From: an uncultured Pseudomonadota bacterium
Lineage (GTDB): Bacteria > Pseudomonadota > Alphaproteobacteria > Rs-D84
DNA length: 12,888 nt
Assembly (NCBI GenBank): GCA_945483255.1
Contig: CALYRP010000008.1
Span: forward strand, 1 to 12,888
Direction: 5' to 3'
Below, in pieces: positions 1-7,416 of this stretch. The translations under genes were made by a program, and so were the position numbers. The notes below the pieces were generated by a model. It had not been told where the DNA came from, did not search any database, and was given only the letters and a program-made list of their open reading frames with translations. How positions within the stretch are numbered: the stretch's first letter is position 1; each line of letters starts with the position of its first letter.

Positions 1-1
1 C

Positions 2-172
2 GACGGGAACGCCAATATAATATACACTATTTCTAAAACAAGAATAAATATGGCAACCAGCCCAAGCACAGAATACACAATTAAATATGGTGCATTATCC
101 GCAACCTTTGTAAATAATCCTGATTACAAAAACGAATTTTTTATAATGGCAAAAACAAAGGTTGCGTTTTAA
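2..172 (+). CDS. 3' end of an exported/outer-membrane-like protein (partial)
   Basis: An open frame enters from the left edge and stops at TAA (170-172), giving 56 residues with no internal stop. The tail reads EYTIKYGALSATFV...NEFFIMAKTKVAF. It alternates polar and hydrophobic residues like paired beta-strands and ends in Phe, the classic last residue of outer-membrane barrels. The start and most of the protein lie outside the window, so the family cannot be named. The codon choice (aaa, aat, gca, aca) matches the neighbouring genes. The stop lies 3 bp from the stop of the convergent minus-strand gene. The membership of the barrel class is an inference from the last residues only. Confidence 0.55.
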   Translation, partial: DGNANIIYTISKTRINMATSPSTEYTIKYGALSATFVNNPDYKNEFFIMAKTKVAF

Positions 173-175
173 ATA

Positions 176-1039
176 TTAATCTTCTGATTTTTTGTTCATC
201 AAATCAAAGTTATGTATGTAACTGAACGAAACACCAATCGAAGTATTTGACGCATAATCAATTGCCTGACGCGAATGTGCACGACGATATTTTACATAAG
301 GCCCCATTGTCAAATCACCCCAAATATTAGTATCAAGACGCGCCACTGCCAAGAAATCATAATTTAAATCTTCCCCGACATATTCCGAATAAGACAAATA
401 TTTACGATAATAACCATCAGACGAGAATTTTACACCTTCTCTTATTTTATAATCAATGCGCCAACCTGCTTCAACCGCAGATTTGCTTACTTTTTCATCT
501 GCATATGTAAAATCATATTCATACACACCAACAATATACAAACTTTTTATAATATCGTGGTCAAATAATGAAAAACCAGCATTTGGACGCAAAACATTAC
601 GACGTGGGTCACCTTGGAATTCTGTTTCGTATTGTCCACGCATAATTGGCCCTAATTTAAAAGAGTCAAAATCCCAACAAGCATACGCTAAATCAGATGA
701 CAACAATATTTTATCTGCACTTTCATCAACTGTTTTTTCACCATCCAAATTCGTAATTGTTTGTTTACCATATTCCATAAAAAGCGAATTATCCCATTTA
801 AAACGATCAAATCCATATTCAAGTGCCACATCAAAAACACCTTTTATGTTTTCTTGATCCGAAGCTTTTAATGCCGCAACTGATGAATTTTGATATTCTT
901 CTGCATTTTTCATGTCTGTCTTTGTCCAATCAAGACCAATACGACGAATATTTAAATTAAATTTTGTTTCGTTTGGTGAATCGTCAGCCAGCGCGACCAT
1001 TGGCAAAACCAAGGCCAACACCGTAAATATTTTTCTCAT
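176..1039 (-). CDS. Exported beta-barrel-like envelope protein (DUF3078/DUF481-like appearance)
   Basis: This 287-residue protein starts with a signal peptide (MRKIFTVLALVLPMVALA, cleavage before DD). The mature part is rich in aromatic, amphipathic strand-like segments, such as FKWDNSLFMEYGK, FKLGPIMRGQYETEF, LYIVGVYEYDFTY, LTMGPYVKYRRAH and TSIGVSFSYIHNF. The 'WDNSLFMEYG ... DKILLSSDLAY' pattern resembles outer-membrane proteins of the DUF3078/DUF481 type. That is a likeness by eye, not a proven homology. The C-terminus (NKKSED) lacks the usual final Phe, although a strand ending in HNF lies just before it. ATG at 1039 follows a weak AAGG-type ribosome site. It is the last gene of the probable three-gene envelope operon, 28 bp after the DUF2066-like gene. 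Function unknown. Confidence 0.75.
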   Translation of the reverse strand: MRKIFTVLALVLPMVALADDSPNETKFNLNIRRIGLDWTKTDMKNAEEYQNSSVAALKASDQENIKGVFDVALEYGFDRFKWDNSLFMEYGKQTITNLDGEKTVDESADKILLSSDLAYACWDFDSFKLGPIMRGQYETEFQGDPRRNVLRPNAGFSLFDHDIIKSLYIVGVYEYDFTYADEKVSKSAVEAGWRIDYKIREGVKFSSDGYYRKYLSYSEYVGEDLNYDFLAVARLDTNIWGDLTMGPYVKYRRAHSRQAIDYASNTSIGVSFSYIHNFDLMNKKSED

Positions 1040-1067
1040 TTTGTTTGCCTTTTGCTTTATTTAAAAA

Positions 1068-1688
1068 CTATTTCCAAATTTGCAGAACACCGTCATTATC
1101 TGTATATTTCCATCCAGCATCACGAACAGCCGCTGTAAATTTTGTTCGATAAGACAATGGCATTTTTGCAACAACCTGTTTGCCCGTGATGTTTTGTGTT
1201 TCTATTTCAATATTATCATCACGTGCAATACGCTTTAATTCTGCCCAATCCTGAATTCCATTTGAAACAATCATAACAACAGTAAAACGTTCACCGCTTT
1301 CCATTAACGGCACCCAATTTTGAACATTATTGGAATTCAGCCACTTTTTCACAGCATCATTATCCAAATTCATTGTTATATTTGCCGAATAACCAGTTGA
1401 CGACATTTGTTCGTTCGAAACACTGGTTGAAGAAATCACATTCATTAAATCTTCATCAGATGTATTTTGAATCAATTCTATCAAAGAATCTTTATCAGAA
1501 TATTGCGCCAAAACATTTGATAATATCTGACGACGTGCTGAATTTATTGCGTTTATTTTTGAGTTTGCCGCGGTATCACTGGTTTGATTAACAGAAACTT
1601 CACCGATTAATCCCACACCAAAAGAATTTGATGCCAACCCCATCAAAAACAAAGCCACAAAACATAATTTTCTAGGCAAAACGAACAC
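1068..1688 (-). CDS. Small exported protein, DUF2066-like
   Basis: The product (206 residues from the chosen start) has a signal sequence (PRKLCFVALFLMGLASNSFG). Its mature part resembles DUF2066 proteins: an N-terminal helix of the form AINSARRQILSNVLAQ, then NMTMNLD-type strand followed by VKKWLNSNNVQNWVP and FTVVMIVSNG. DUF2066 proteins are usually longer, so this would be a short relative. The match is by eye and the function of the family is unknown to me. Start choice: GTG at 1686-1688 has AAGGG (1697-1701) 8 nt upstream. The first possible GTG (1695-1697) overlaps that ribosome site and cannot use it. The AAGGG overlaps the TAA of the upstream barrel gene, so translation is probably coupled to it. 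Confidence 0.7.
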   Translation of the reverse strand: MFVLPRKLCFVALFLMGLASNSFGVGLIGEVSVNQTSDTAANSKINAINSARRQILSNVLAQYSDKDSLIELIQNTSDEDLMNVISSTSVSNEQMSSTGYSANITMNLDNDAVKKWLNSNNVQNWVPLMESGERFTVVMIVSNGIQDWAELKRIARDDNIEIETQNITGKQVVAKMPLSYRTKFTAAVRDAGWKYTDNDGVLQIWK

Positions 1689-1696
1689 GACAAACA

Positions 1697-1701
1697 CCCT
1701 T
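1697..1701 (-). promoter_or_regulatory. Shine-Dalgarno site that decides the GTG start at 1688
   Basis: On the minus strand AAGGG spans 1701 to 1697 and overlaps the TAA stop of the upstream gene (1700-1702). It lies 8 nt before GTG (1688-1686), which is normal spacing. Both this and the 2-bp gene gap point to translational coupling. Confidence 0.55.
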
Positions 1702-3196
1702 AGAACTTAATTGATACACCAGCACGGATACCCATTGATGAATAGATAGATTTGATTTCACCTTTGGCTGTGTCCGACCAACCATTCAATTTAACCCCTT
1801 CTAATTCTTGTTGTTGTTGTTCATAATACAATTTTTCTGCTTTCTGTAATTCTGTCAAAGATGCAGGATCTAATGAATTATAGTGAGCAACTATATCGTT
1901 TAGTTCGTTTAAAATTGGTTGATAATATGCCGCATTATAATATGTGCTCGCATCAGCATCGCTGACCTTGTAATAATCGTAAGTTAATCCCAAAGAAAGC
2001 ATAACCGTATCAGAAACAGCCGTAGACCACATCGCGTTTAACCCTAAATGATACGCATCACCAAAGTCACCCTTGTCTTTGACGCTGGTTGGGTGCGCCC
2101 AATCAATACGATACGGCTGATCACCTTTGGATTCATACATAGGCAAACCAAATTCAACCCCAGCAGTTACCAAATTATAATCGTTTATTGCATATTCCAT
2201 ATCCAATGCAACATATGGTCCCTGCCATATTGTTTCATATTTGTGTGATGTACCGGTCTGATGATAATAATATGTATCGCCTAAATCAATATTTACCCCG
2301 ACTGTATTTGATGGAATCAGCGATAATATTTCGTTCCAATTATATTCACCACCCGAAATAATCAAATGCGCAGGAACAGTATTACCTTCAGAATCTGTCA
2401 CATAAATAACATTGCCAGACGCATCATAGAAAGGCACCAAACCAACAAAAGGATAACATTGGGTTTCTTCACCGAATGTTTCACAATAATCATTAAACAC
2501 ATCCATTGTTAAACCGCTGTTATTAGATGTCTTTAATTCATGTTTGAAATAACGATACCCAATGGATGGTGTAACTTTTACACGCCCCATTTTAAAGAAA
2601 TCTGTCAAACCAAATGCCGCGTTAAAACCGTACTGTTTACCGTCTTTGCTGGTTCCAACACTCATTGCATAACCAGAAACAGTTCCGCCATACATATCCG
2701 CAGAACCATATCCGCCATTTGAAATATCATCATCAATCATAGATATTTCACCAAATTGAACACCATAACGCCCACCAACTTTTACCTGCATTGGTACAGA
2801 AGAACCGAAATAATACGCCGCTTCGCCACTTAAAACATTCCATGCTATACCGTCATAACGCAATTCAGATTTTGCATTTTTCATTTCAAAATCCCAGTCC
2901 GCTTTTTCATGCGACAAATATGCATTTAACTGAAACCCCTGTTTTGCATTATTTGTGGTCTGTTTTTTTGAAGATTTTTTTGTAACACGTGTTGTTGTAT
3001 TACGCACCGTCATAGATTGATTTTGACCATACACACGCCCCGCCCCATAATTGTTATAATATCCGCCAGCATTCGAACCATAACGTTGTGGACTTTGGTA
3101 TAAATTACCATTGTAATAAGTCCCCGCAGCCCCAGCAATTACGGGCATCATCGCAATTACAGAAACACTGATCAATGCACGTGTAAATTTTGTCAT
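1700..3196 (-). CDS. Omptin-like outer-membrane beta-barrel protein with a C-terminal helical insertion
   Basis: The 498-residue protein has a signal peptide (about 1-24) and a Tyr/Gly/Asn-rich then Lys/Thr-rich low-complexity linker (about 25-86). A barrel (about 87-498) follows, ending in Phe (GVSIKF). Several stretches resemble omptins (OmpT/Pla): SELRYDGIAWNVLSGEAAY (110-128), MIDDDIS (153-159, compare the Asp-x-Asp of the omptin active site), KYETIWQGPYVALDMEY (319-335) and YESKGDQPYRIDWAH (354-368). The second catalytic dyad is not convincing: the Asp-Glu-His of OmpT appears as GDQPY, with a possible D365/H368 nearby. Extra segments are a loop at about 229-318 containing two Cys (C238, C247) and a Gln/Glu-rich helical stretch at about 424-466 just before the last strand. 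AAGGA (3204-3208) lies 7 nt before the ATG. It is the first gene of the probable operon. Protease activity is uncertain; it could be a structural or adhesive barrel. Confidence 0.75.
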   Translation of the reverse strand: MTKFTRALISVSVIAMMPVIAGAAGTYYNGNLYQSPQRYGSNAGGYYNNYGAGRVYGQNQSMTVRNTTTRVTKKSSKKQTTNNAKQGFQLNAYLSHEKADWDFEMKNAKSELRYDGIAWNVLSGEAAYYFGSSVPMQVKVGGRYGVQFGEISMIDDDISNGGYGSADMYGGTVSGYAMSVGTSKDGKQYGFNAAFGLTDFFKMGRVKVTPSIGYRYFKHELKTSNNSGLTMDVFNDYCETFGEETQCYPFVGLVPFYDASGNVIYVTDSEGNTVPAHLIISGGEYNWNEILSLIPSNTVGVNIDLGDTYYYHQTGTSHKYETIWQGPYVALDMEYAINDYNLVTAGVEFGLPMYESKGDQPYRIDWAHPTSVKDKGDFGDAYHLGLNAMWSTAVSDTVMLSLGLTYDYYKVSDADASTYYNAAYYQPILNELNDIVAHYNSLDPASLTELQKAEKLYYEQQQQELEGVKLNGWSDTAKGEIKSIYSSMGIRAGVSIKF

Positions 3197-3225
3197 TTAT
3201 TCTTCCTTTTTCTTTTATCTTTCAC

Positions 3226-3231
3226 ATTATA
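3226..3231 (-). promoter_or_regulatory. -10 box upstream of the envelope operon
   Basis: A perfect TATAAT reads on the minus strand about 30 nt before the ATG of the omptin-like gene. The -35 position (around 3249-3254) is only a T-run, so the upstream half is weak. An AAGGA ribosome site lies between the box and the start codon. Confidence 0.45.
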
Positions 3232-3242
3232 ACACAAAAAGG

Positions 3243-3271
3243 TTGAAAAAAAAATAGTTTTATAATATCGT
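3243..3271 (+). promoter_or_regulatory. Probable tRNA-Leu promoter
   Basis: TTGAAA (3243-3248), a 17-nt spacer and TATCGT (3266-3271) give a plausible sigma-70-type promoter, with initiation expected near 3278, a few bases before the tRNA. A perfect TATAAT (3261-3266) overlaps it but sits only 12 nt from TTGAAA, so it would need another -35. Confidence 0.4.
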
Positions 3272-3284
3272 TATGAAACAGAAC

Positions 3285-3369
3285 GCGATCGTGGCGGAAT
3301 TGGTATACGCGCAGCACTAAGGATGCTGTGGAGCAATCCTTGGGGGTTCAAGTCCCCCCGGTCGCACCA
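3285..3369 (+). tRNA. tRNA-Leu, anticodon AAG
   Basis: An 85-nt class II tRNA folds completely. The acceptor stem is GCGATCG (3285-3291) with CGGTCGC (3359-3365), the discriminator is A3366, and CCA is encoded at 3367-3369. The D stem is GCG/CGC (3294-3296/3308-3310) with GG in the loop. The anticodon stem is CAGCA/TGCTG (3312-3316/3324-3328) around the loop CTAAGGA. The long variable arm is GGA-GCAA-TCC. The T stem is GGGGG/CCCCC with loop TTCAAGT. The anticodon is AAG (3319-3321), which reads CUU and, if A34 is deaminated to inosine, also CUC. Bacteria usually use GAG for this box. The tRNA stands alone with its own terminator. Confidence 0.95.
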
Positions 3370-3376
3370 AAAATTG

Positions 3377-3402
3377 AACCAGTTTTTTACTGGTTTTTTA
3401 TT
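3377..3402 (+). terminator. Rho-independent terminator of tRNA-Leu
   Basis: AACCAGT (3377-3383) pairs with ACTGGTT (3389-3395) around a five-T loop and is followed by a T-rich tract (3394-3402). It begins 8 nt after the CCA end, which fits a monocistronic tRNA unit. Confidence 0.8.
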
Positions 3403-3422
3403 GTAAAAAATTAATTTTTTGC

Positions 3423-3452
3423 TTGCCCAAAAAATCATAAATTTGCTAACAT
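3423..3452 (+). promoter_or_regulatory. Probable promoter of the 940-residue protein gene
   Basis: TTGCCC (3423-3428) lies 18 nt before TAACAT (3447-3452), which carries an extended TG one base upstream (3444-3445). Initiation is predicted near 3459, leaving almost no leader before the ATG at 3464. The -35 half has the same T-run plus GCTTGC context as the box upstream of the DsbA-family gene. Confidence 0.45.
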
Positions 3453-3463
3453 CAACCTAAGGA

Positions 3464-6286
3464 ATGAAAAGGATTATACTGTTTTTTGCCGTATGCCTTG
3501 GTTTGTCTGCGTCCCAGACGACATTTGCTGACGATGCAGAATTGGCGCGCGCGGCGTCAAAACGAACATCCACAACCGTTTCAACCAATCAGTCTGCAAA
3601 TCGCACAATAACAGCCAGCACAAAAAGAGCGGACAGCACACAAAACACATCCAAAAACGCCAGAACAGCCACAAAACCGCAACAACGCGTTGTTTCCCGC
3701 ACGGCGACAACACAACAAAATATAAAACCACGCGAAACAACAAATGTGAAAATTGCACCATCAACACAACAAAAACGTGTTTCAACCGTATCACGCGCGG
3801 CATCTTCGCGCAATGTAAATTCAAGAAACATCGAATCGATATTAAAATCAACCGTGGCCGGTTCTGCGCGGTCTGCGACATCTGCAAAAAATCAAAAGCG
3901 CAATGTTCGTGCTGCCGAATTAAACAGCGAAAAAATAACAAATATAAAATCATTAAATTATTCAAAATGTAAAACTGTTTATTACGAATGTATGGATGAA
4001 TTTTGTGCAAACAAAGATACTAATTTGCGCAGATGCGCATGTTCTTCGCGCATTCATGAATTTGACGGCATTAAAAAGCAACTGGCCGATGCCGAAGACA
4101 AAATGCTGGATTTCAATCAACGTTTATTAACGGTCAGCATGGACAAAGAAGATGCTGCCGCAATTAATGTTGCAACCGAAGGTGAATTGGCTTTTGAAAA
4201 GAAAGACACCAGTGAATCTGAAAAACTTTTGCAAAAAATTACAAAGACACTTAATAATTCTGGCGATTCCAAGTTAAATAATGATTTGTCTTCTATATCT
4301 TTGTCTTTGGACATGGACACCGCCTGGGACAGCGTTGATTCAATGGGTGGGATTGCAACATCTGCAAAAACAGGCCTTGATTTATATAACGCCGCACAAC
4401 CGATATGCATTGAAATGGCACGCGAAGTATGCAGCGATGACGAACTGGGCATCGCCCAAGACGGATATAAATTAACAATTCAACAAGATTGTAATACGGT
4501 TGCAAAATCTTATGACACGTTATACAACAATGCAATGGAAAAAATCCACGAAAGCGGTGCATTGTTGGATATGTCGCGTTTGAATGTTTACCAACAAAGG
4601 AACAGCGACGATACATTGACATGCAAAAAGAAAATTTTGGAACAATTATCTAATACGGCGGTATGCGGTGAAAATTTATATAAATGTTTAGATACAACCG
4701 GGCAATATATCGATCCATCAAATGGTGCCGCATTTTTATCTAAAGATTTGTATAATTTGACAACATTATTACAAGAACCAGGCGCTGATGAACAATGGTC
4801 AAAAATTGACAAGAACGAAAAATTCGTAAACTTTTTAAATTCCAAAAAAGAATTCTTGGAACCAGCGATTGAACAATGCCAAGATATATCAGATATGGTA
4901 TGGCAAGATTTCTTGGATGATGCATTGGCACAAATAAAATTGGCACAAAACGCAAAACTGGAAGAAGTCAGACGCAGTTGCACAACATTGGTTGCAGAAT
5001 GCAAAACAAACGCATTAACCAGTTTGTCTGATTTTGATGCGCGCGCATTATCATCTTTCAGTGTTGACGCCGATAAAACGGTAAATGGCATGTGTTCCGA
5101 TATCCAAGAATCTTGTATCAGTCTGATGAACACAAATACATATTCAAACGACTGGGCAGACGGTATTACTGGAATCGCAACAAATGTATCTTATAAAAAC
5201 ATCATTGAAACATGTACAAATGTTGGACGCGATTGTATTGTTCAACAATGTAATGGAACATCTGGTAATTTTGCATTATGTCAAAAAGCAGCCGATGACA
5301 ATCGTCGTGCTATTTTAACCCGCAATGCCTGTTGGGACAAGGTTCTTGGTTGCGTTAAAAAGGCAGACAATCTTGATAATATGAAAATCACAGATATATA
5401 TCCAACCAGCACAGATGATGGTTATTGGGCCAAAGAAAATTCTGCAACCGACGTGTGCGAAGGCACCGCATGTTATATCGCTAAACAGATTTGGGGTAAT
5501 TGCGAATATAAATCTGACAAATATGCAATCGCAAACGTTTCAGGCAACGGAATAAAAGAATCCAACAAAATAGACACCAGTGTTTCTTCGTTGTTATCAT
5601 GGTTTGCGTCCAATACAAACACATCAGATAACGCAGATAGCTGCAATTCCAATGGTTGTGAAATTGGTTTCCAATTTGACACAAACACAAACAGTTGCAA
5701 ACAATTGTTCGGCGGCAAAACAACATGCGAAGGCGAACCATCTGTATTATCAGATTTTATAATGAATGTCACCGGCACATTTACAAATTATTGCACCACC
5801 AACACCACAGACAGCTATGGAAATTGTTGCGTTGATGGCCATAAAGATAACGGTATATGTGTTCCTGATACAAAATATAAGGCAATAAGATTTCAAAATT
5901 TAACATGTACAACAAACACCGCTGAAGGCAAGAATAATAATACATATTTATGTCCAAAAAGTGGCAATATGATATTATATTGCATAACCACAACAACAAG
6001 CAGTCCTATAGATTATTACCAAACTACCGCTGAATATTCTTGTAATAATGGTTTTTGGTTACTTGTTGATTCTGACGGAACCTATATCAACCCAGACAAA
6101 AACCACAATACAAAACCACATATGTATTATAAAACAGCTGCTGGCAGCAACAGCACATGCGAATACTCATATGAGGGCGACGCATGGACGTGGGCTGGTG
6201 AATGCACCCAAAAGACCAGTGGCGAATGCTCTGTTAACAGTACGGACATAACATCAAATTCTGAATTATTTATTAAATACAATTAA
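3464..6286 (+). CDS. Large exported Cys-rich protein of unknown function
   Basis: The 940-residue product has a signal peptide (MKRIILFFAVCLGLSASQTTFA). Residues about 23-168 form a Ser/Thr/Arg/Lys-rich stretch with no Cys, likely disordered and strongly basic. From C169 onward there are about 40 Cys, starting with a cluster CKTVYYECMDEFC...RRCAC (169 on). These occur mostly as pairs at intervals in helical sequence (QPICIEMAREVC, SCTTLVAEC, GMCSDIQESC, ACWDKVLGC). The last quarter is more extracellular-looking: NGCEIGFQFDTNTNSC, CCVDGHKDNGIC, EYSCNNGFW. I do not recognise a named family. The cysteines suggest many disulfides formed outside the cytoplasm. AAGGA directly abuts the ATG with no spacer and an in-frame TAA sits just upstream, so this is the first possible start; the message may be nearly leaderless. 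The gene converges on pth, with 3 bp between the stops. Confidence 0.85.
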   Translation: MKRIILFFAVCLGLSASQTTFADDAELARAASKRTSTTVSTNQSANRTITASTKRADSTQNTSKNARTATKPQQRVVSRTATTQQNIKPRETTNVKIAPSTQQKRVSTVSRAASSRNVNSRNIESILKSTVAGSARSATSAKNQKRNVRAAELNSEKITNIKSLNYSKCKTVYYECMDEFCANKDTNLRRCACSSRIHEFDGIKKQLADAEDKMLDFNQRLLTVSMDKEDAAAINVATEGELAFEKKDTSESEKLLQKITKTLNNSGDSKLNNDLSSISLSLDMDTAWDSVDSMGGIATSAKTGLDLYNAAQPICIEMAREVCSDDELGIAQDGYKLTIQQDCNTVAKSYDTLYNNAMEKIHESGALLDMSRLNVYQQRNSDDTLTCKKKILEQLSNTAVCGENLYKCLDTTGQYIDPSNGAAFLSKDLYNLTTLLQEPGADEQWSKIDKNEKFVNFLNSKKEFLEPAIEQCQDISDMVWQDFLDDALAQIKLAQNAKLEEVRRSCTTLVAECKTNALTSLSDFDARALSSFSVDADKTVNGMCSDIQESCISLMNTNTYSNDWADGITGIATNVSYKNIIETCTNVGRDCIVQQCNGTSGNFALCQKAADDNRRAILTRNACWDKVLGCVKKADNLDNMKITDIYPTSTDDGYWAKENSATDVCEGTACYIAKQIWGNCEYKSDKYAIANVSGNGIKESNKIDTSVSSLLSWFASNTNTSDNADSCNSNGCEIGFQFDTNTNSCKQLFGGKTTCEGEPSVLSDFIMNVTGTFTNYCTTNTTDSYGNCCVDGHKDNGICVPDTKYKAIRFQNLTCTTNTAEGKNNNTYLCPKSGNMILYCITTTTSSPIDYYQTTAEYSCNNGFWLLVDSDGTYINPDKNHNTKPHMYYKTAAGSNSTCEYSYEGDAWTWAGECTQKTSGECSVNSTDITSNSELFIKYN

Positions 6287-6289
6287 TAA

Positions 6290-6808
6290 TTAAAATTTGA
6301 TTGATTTAATCACAGATTGAATTTGTTTTAATTGTTCATCATCAAATTTGCCCAACACCCAATCAACAGGCGGTATCGGACTGTTAAAATCACGTGGATG
6401 CCCGATACCAATTCGAATTCTACGATATTCATTCCCAACATTTGCATCTATGGATTTTATTCCGTTGTGACCGGCACTGCTGCCCCCTATTTTTTCACGA
6501 AAATTGCCAACCTTGATATCCATATCGTCGTGAATAACAATTAAATTTTCAATTGGTATTTTATAAAATTGCATCAAAGGTCTAACTGATTCCCCACTGT
6601 TATTCATAAAAGTTTGTGGTTTTACCAATATCACATTTACCCCATTAATTTGTGCACGCGTGGTCAAAGCATTTTTTTCTTTTTTCCATGTGGCATCAGA
6701 TGGCGCAAAATAATCAACCGCCATAAAACCAACATTATGACGTGTCAATTTATATTCTTCCCCGGGATTTCCCAATCCAACAATTAAAAGCGGTTTATTT
6801 TCTTGCAT
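6290..6808 (-). CDS. pth: Peptidyl-tRNA hydrolase
   Basis: Pth releases tRNA from peptidyl-tRNA that has dropped off the ribosome and is essential in most bacteria. The family signatures are clear in the 172 residues: GLGNPG (11-16), RHNVGF (23-28) holding the catalytic His24, KPQTFMNNSGESV (63-75) with substrate-binding Asn69, HDDMD (93-97) with the His-activating Asp94, and GGSSAGHNGIKS (108-119) with Asn115. It is shorter than usual (about 185-200 residues): it ends soon after VLGKFDDEQLKQIQSVIKSIKF and lacks the last C-terminal segment. ATG at 6808 has AAAGGG 6 nt upstream. It is transcribed away from the small barrel gene and converges with the 940-residue protein gene. Function is near certain; the truncation is probably tolerated. 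Confidence 0.96.
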   Translation of the reverse strand: MQENKPLLIVGLGNPGEEYKLTRHNVGFMAVDYFAPSDATWKKEKNALTTRAQINGVNVILVKPQTFMNNSGESVRPLMQFYKIPIENLIVIHDDMDIKVGNFREKIGGSSAGHNGIKSIDANVGNEYRRIRIGIGHPRDFNSPIPPVDWVLGKFDDEQLKQIQSVIKSIKF

Positions 6809-6855
6809 GTTTTGCCCTTTGTTTTATACTATAATATCATATAAAGGAGAAAAAT
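6809..6855. promoter_or_regulatory. Divergent promoter region between pth and the small barrel gene
   Basis: Only 47 bp separate the two start codons. On the plus strand TATAAT (6830-6835) and the overlapping TATACT (6825-6830) are -10 candidates. TTGCAT (6803-6808) lies 16 nt before TATACT. On the minus strand TATAGT (6833-6828) or TATTAT (6836-6831) could serve pth, with no good -35. Ribosome sites are AAGGAG (6844-6849, plus) and AAAGGG (minus, before pth). The two polymerases probably compete for this space. Confidence 0.4.
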
Positions 6856-7401
6856 ATGAAAATAAATTCATTATCTTTGATTTCAATCGTGTCTGTATTA
6901 ACTTGTGCATCCGCAAATGCTGGTGTTATGGCTGATTTTTATGTCGGCGGTATGTTGGGCGCTGGCGGTCAAACCTTGTTTGCAGACCACCACAACGAAA
7001 CAGATGCATCCCAAGTCTTTGGTGCAATTGCTGGTATGGATTTACCAATATTCCGTGTCGAAGCCGAATATGATTATTTCAATTCTTCTGATTTAAATAC
7101 AAATGCCGCAATGGTTAATGTTTATGCAAAGATGCCTTCTACCATTATTTTGCCTTATATTGGTGGTGGTGTCGGTATGGTATTTGGTGGCAATCAAACA
7201 ATTGGTTCTGTGGAATACAACATTGATTCAACATCAGCGTACCAGGCTATGTTGGGTGCAACAATTGATATCTTGGCTGTTCCATTAAAATTTGATATCG
7301 AAGGCCGCATCTTGTATGCCCCAGATATTTACAAAATTGACAACGCAACACCAGATATGTTGCAATACGGTGTTCGCGCAAAGGCACGTTTTATATTCTA
7401 G
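6856..7401 (+). CDS. Small outer-membrane beta-barrel protein
   Basis: The 181-residue product has a signal peptide (MKINSLSLISIVSVLTCASANA). About eight amphipathic strands follow, such as FYVGGMLGAGG, VFGAIAGMDLPIFRVEAEYDYF, AAMVNVYAKM, ILPYIGGGVGMVFG, AYQAMLGATIDILAVPLKFDIEGRILY and LQYGVRAKARFIF, ending in Phe. The size and the 'LPYIGGGVGM' strand fit the eight-strand barrel family that includes OmpA-like and opacity-type porins. There is no C-terminal peptidoglycan-binding domain. AAGGAG lies 6 nt before the ATG. polA begins 15 bp downstream, so the two are probably cotranscribed, though their functions are unrelated. A structural or adhesion role is inferred. Confidence 0.8.
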   Translation: MKINSLSLISIVSVLTCASANAGVMADFYVGGMLGAGGQTLFADHHNETDASQVFGAIAGMDLPIFRVEAEYDYFNSSDLNTNAAMVNVYAKMPSTIILPYIGGGVGMVFGGNQTIGSVEYNIDSTSAYQAMLGATIDILAVPLKFDIEGRILYAPDIYKIDNATPDMLQYGVRAKARFIF

Positions 7402-7416
7402 GGTGAATAAATATAA

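Noticed and set aside
3243..3266. TTGAAA with the perfect TATAAT as one promoter
   Set aside because: The spacer is only 12 nt; the overlapping TATCGT at 17 nt is the better partner.
3474..4010. Long minus-strand open frame opposite the 940-residue protein gene
   Set aside because: It is a shadow of the Ser/Thr/Arg-rich low-complexity coding stretch; no ribosome site, and its translation has no family-like or signal features.
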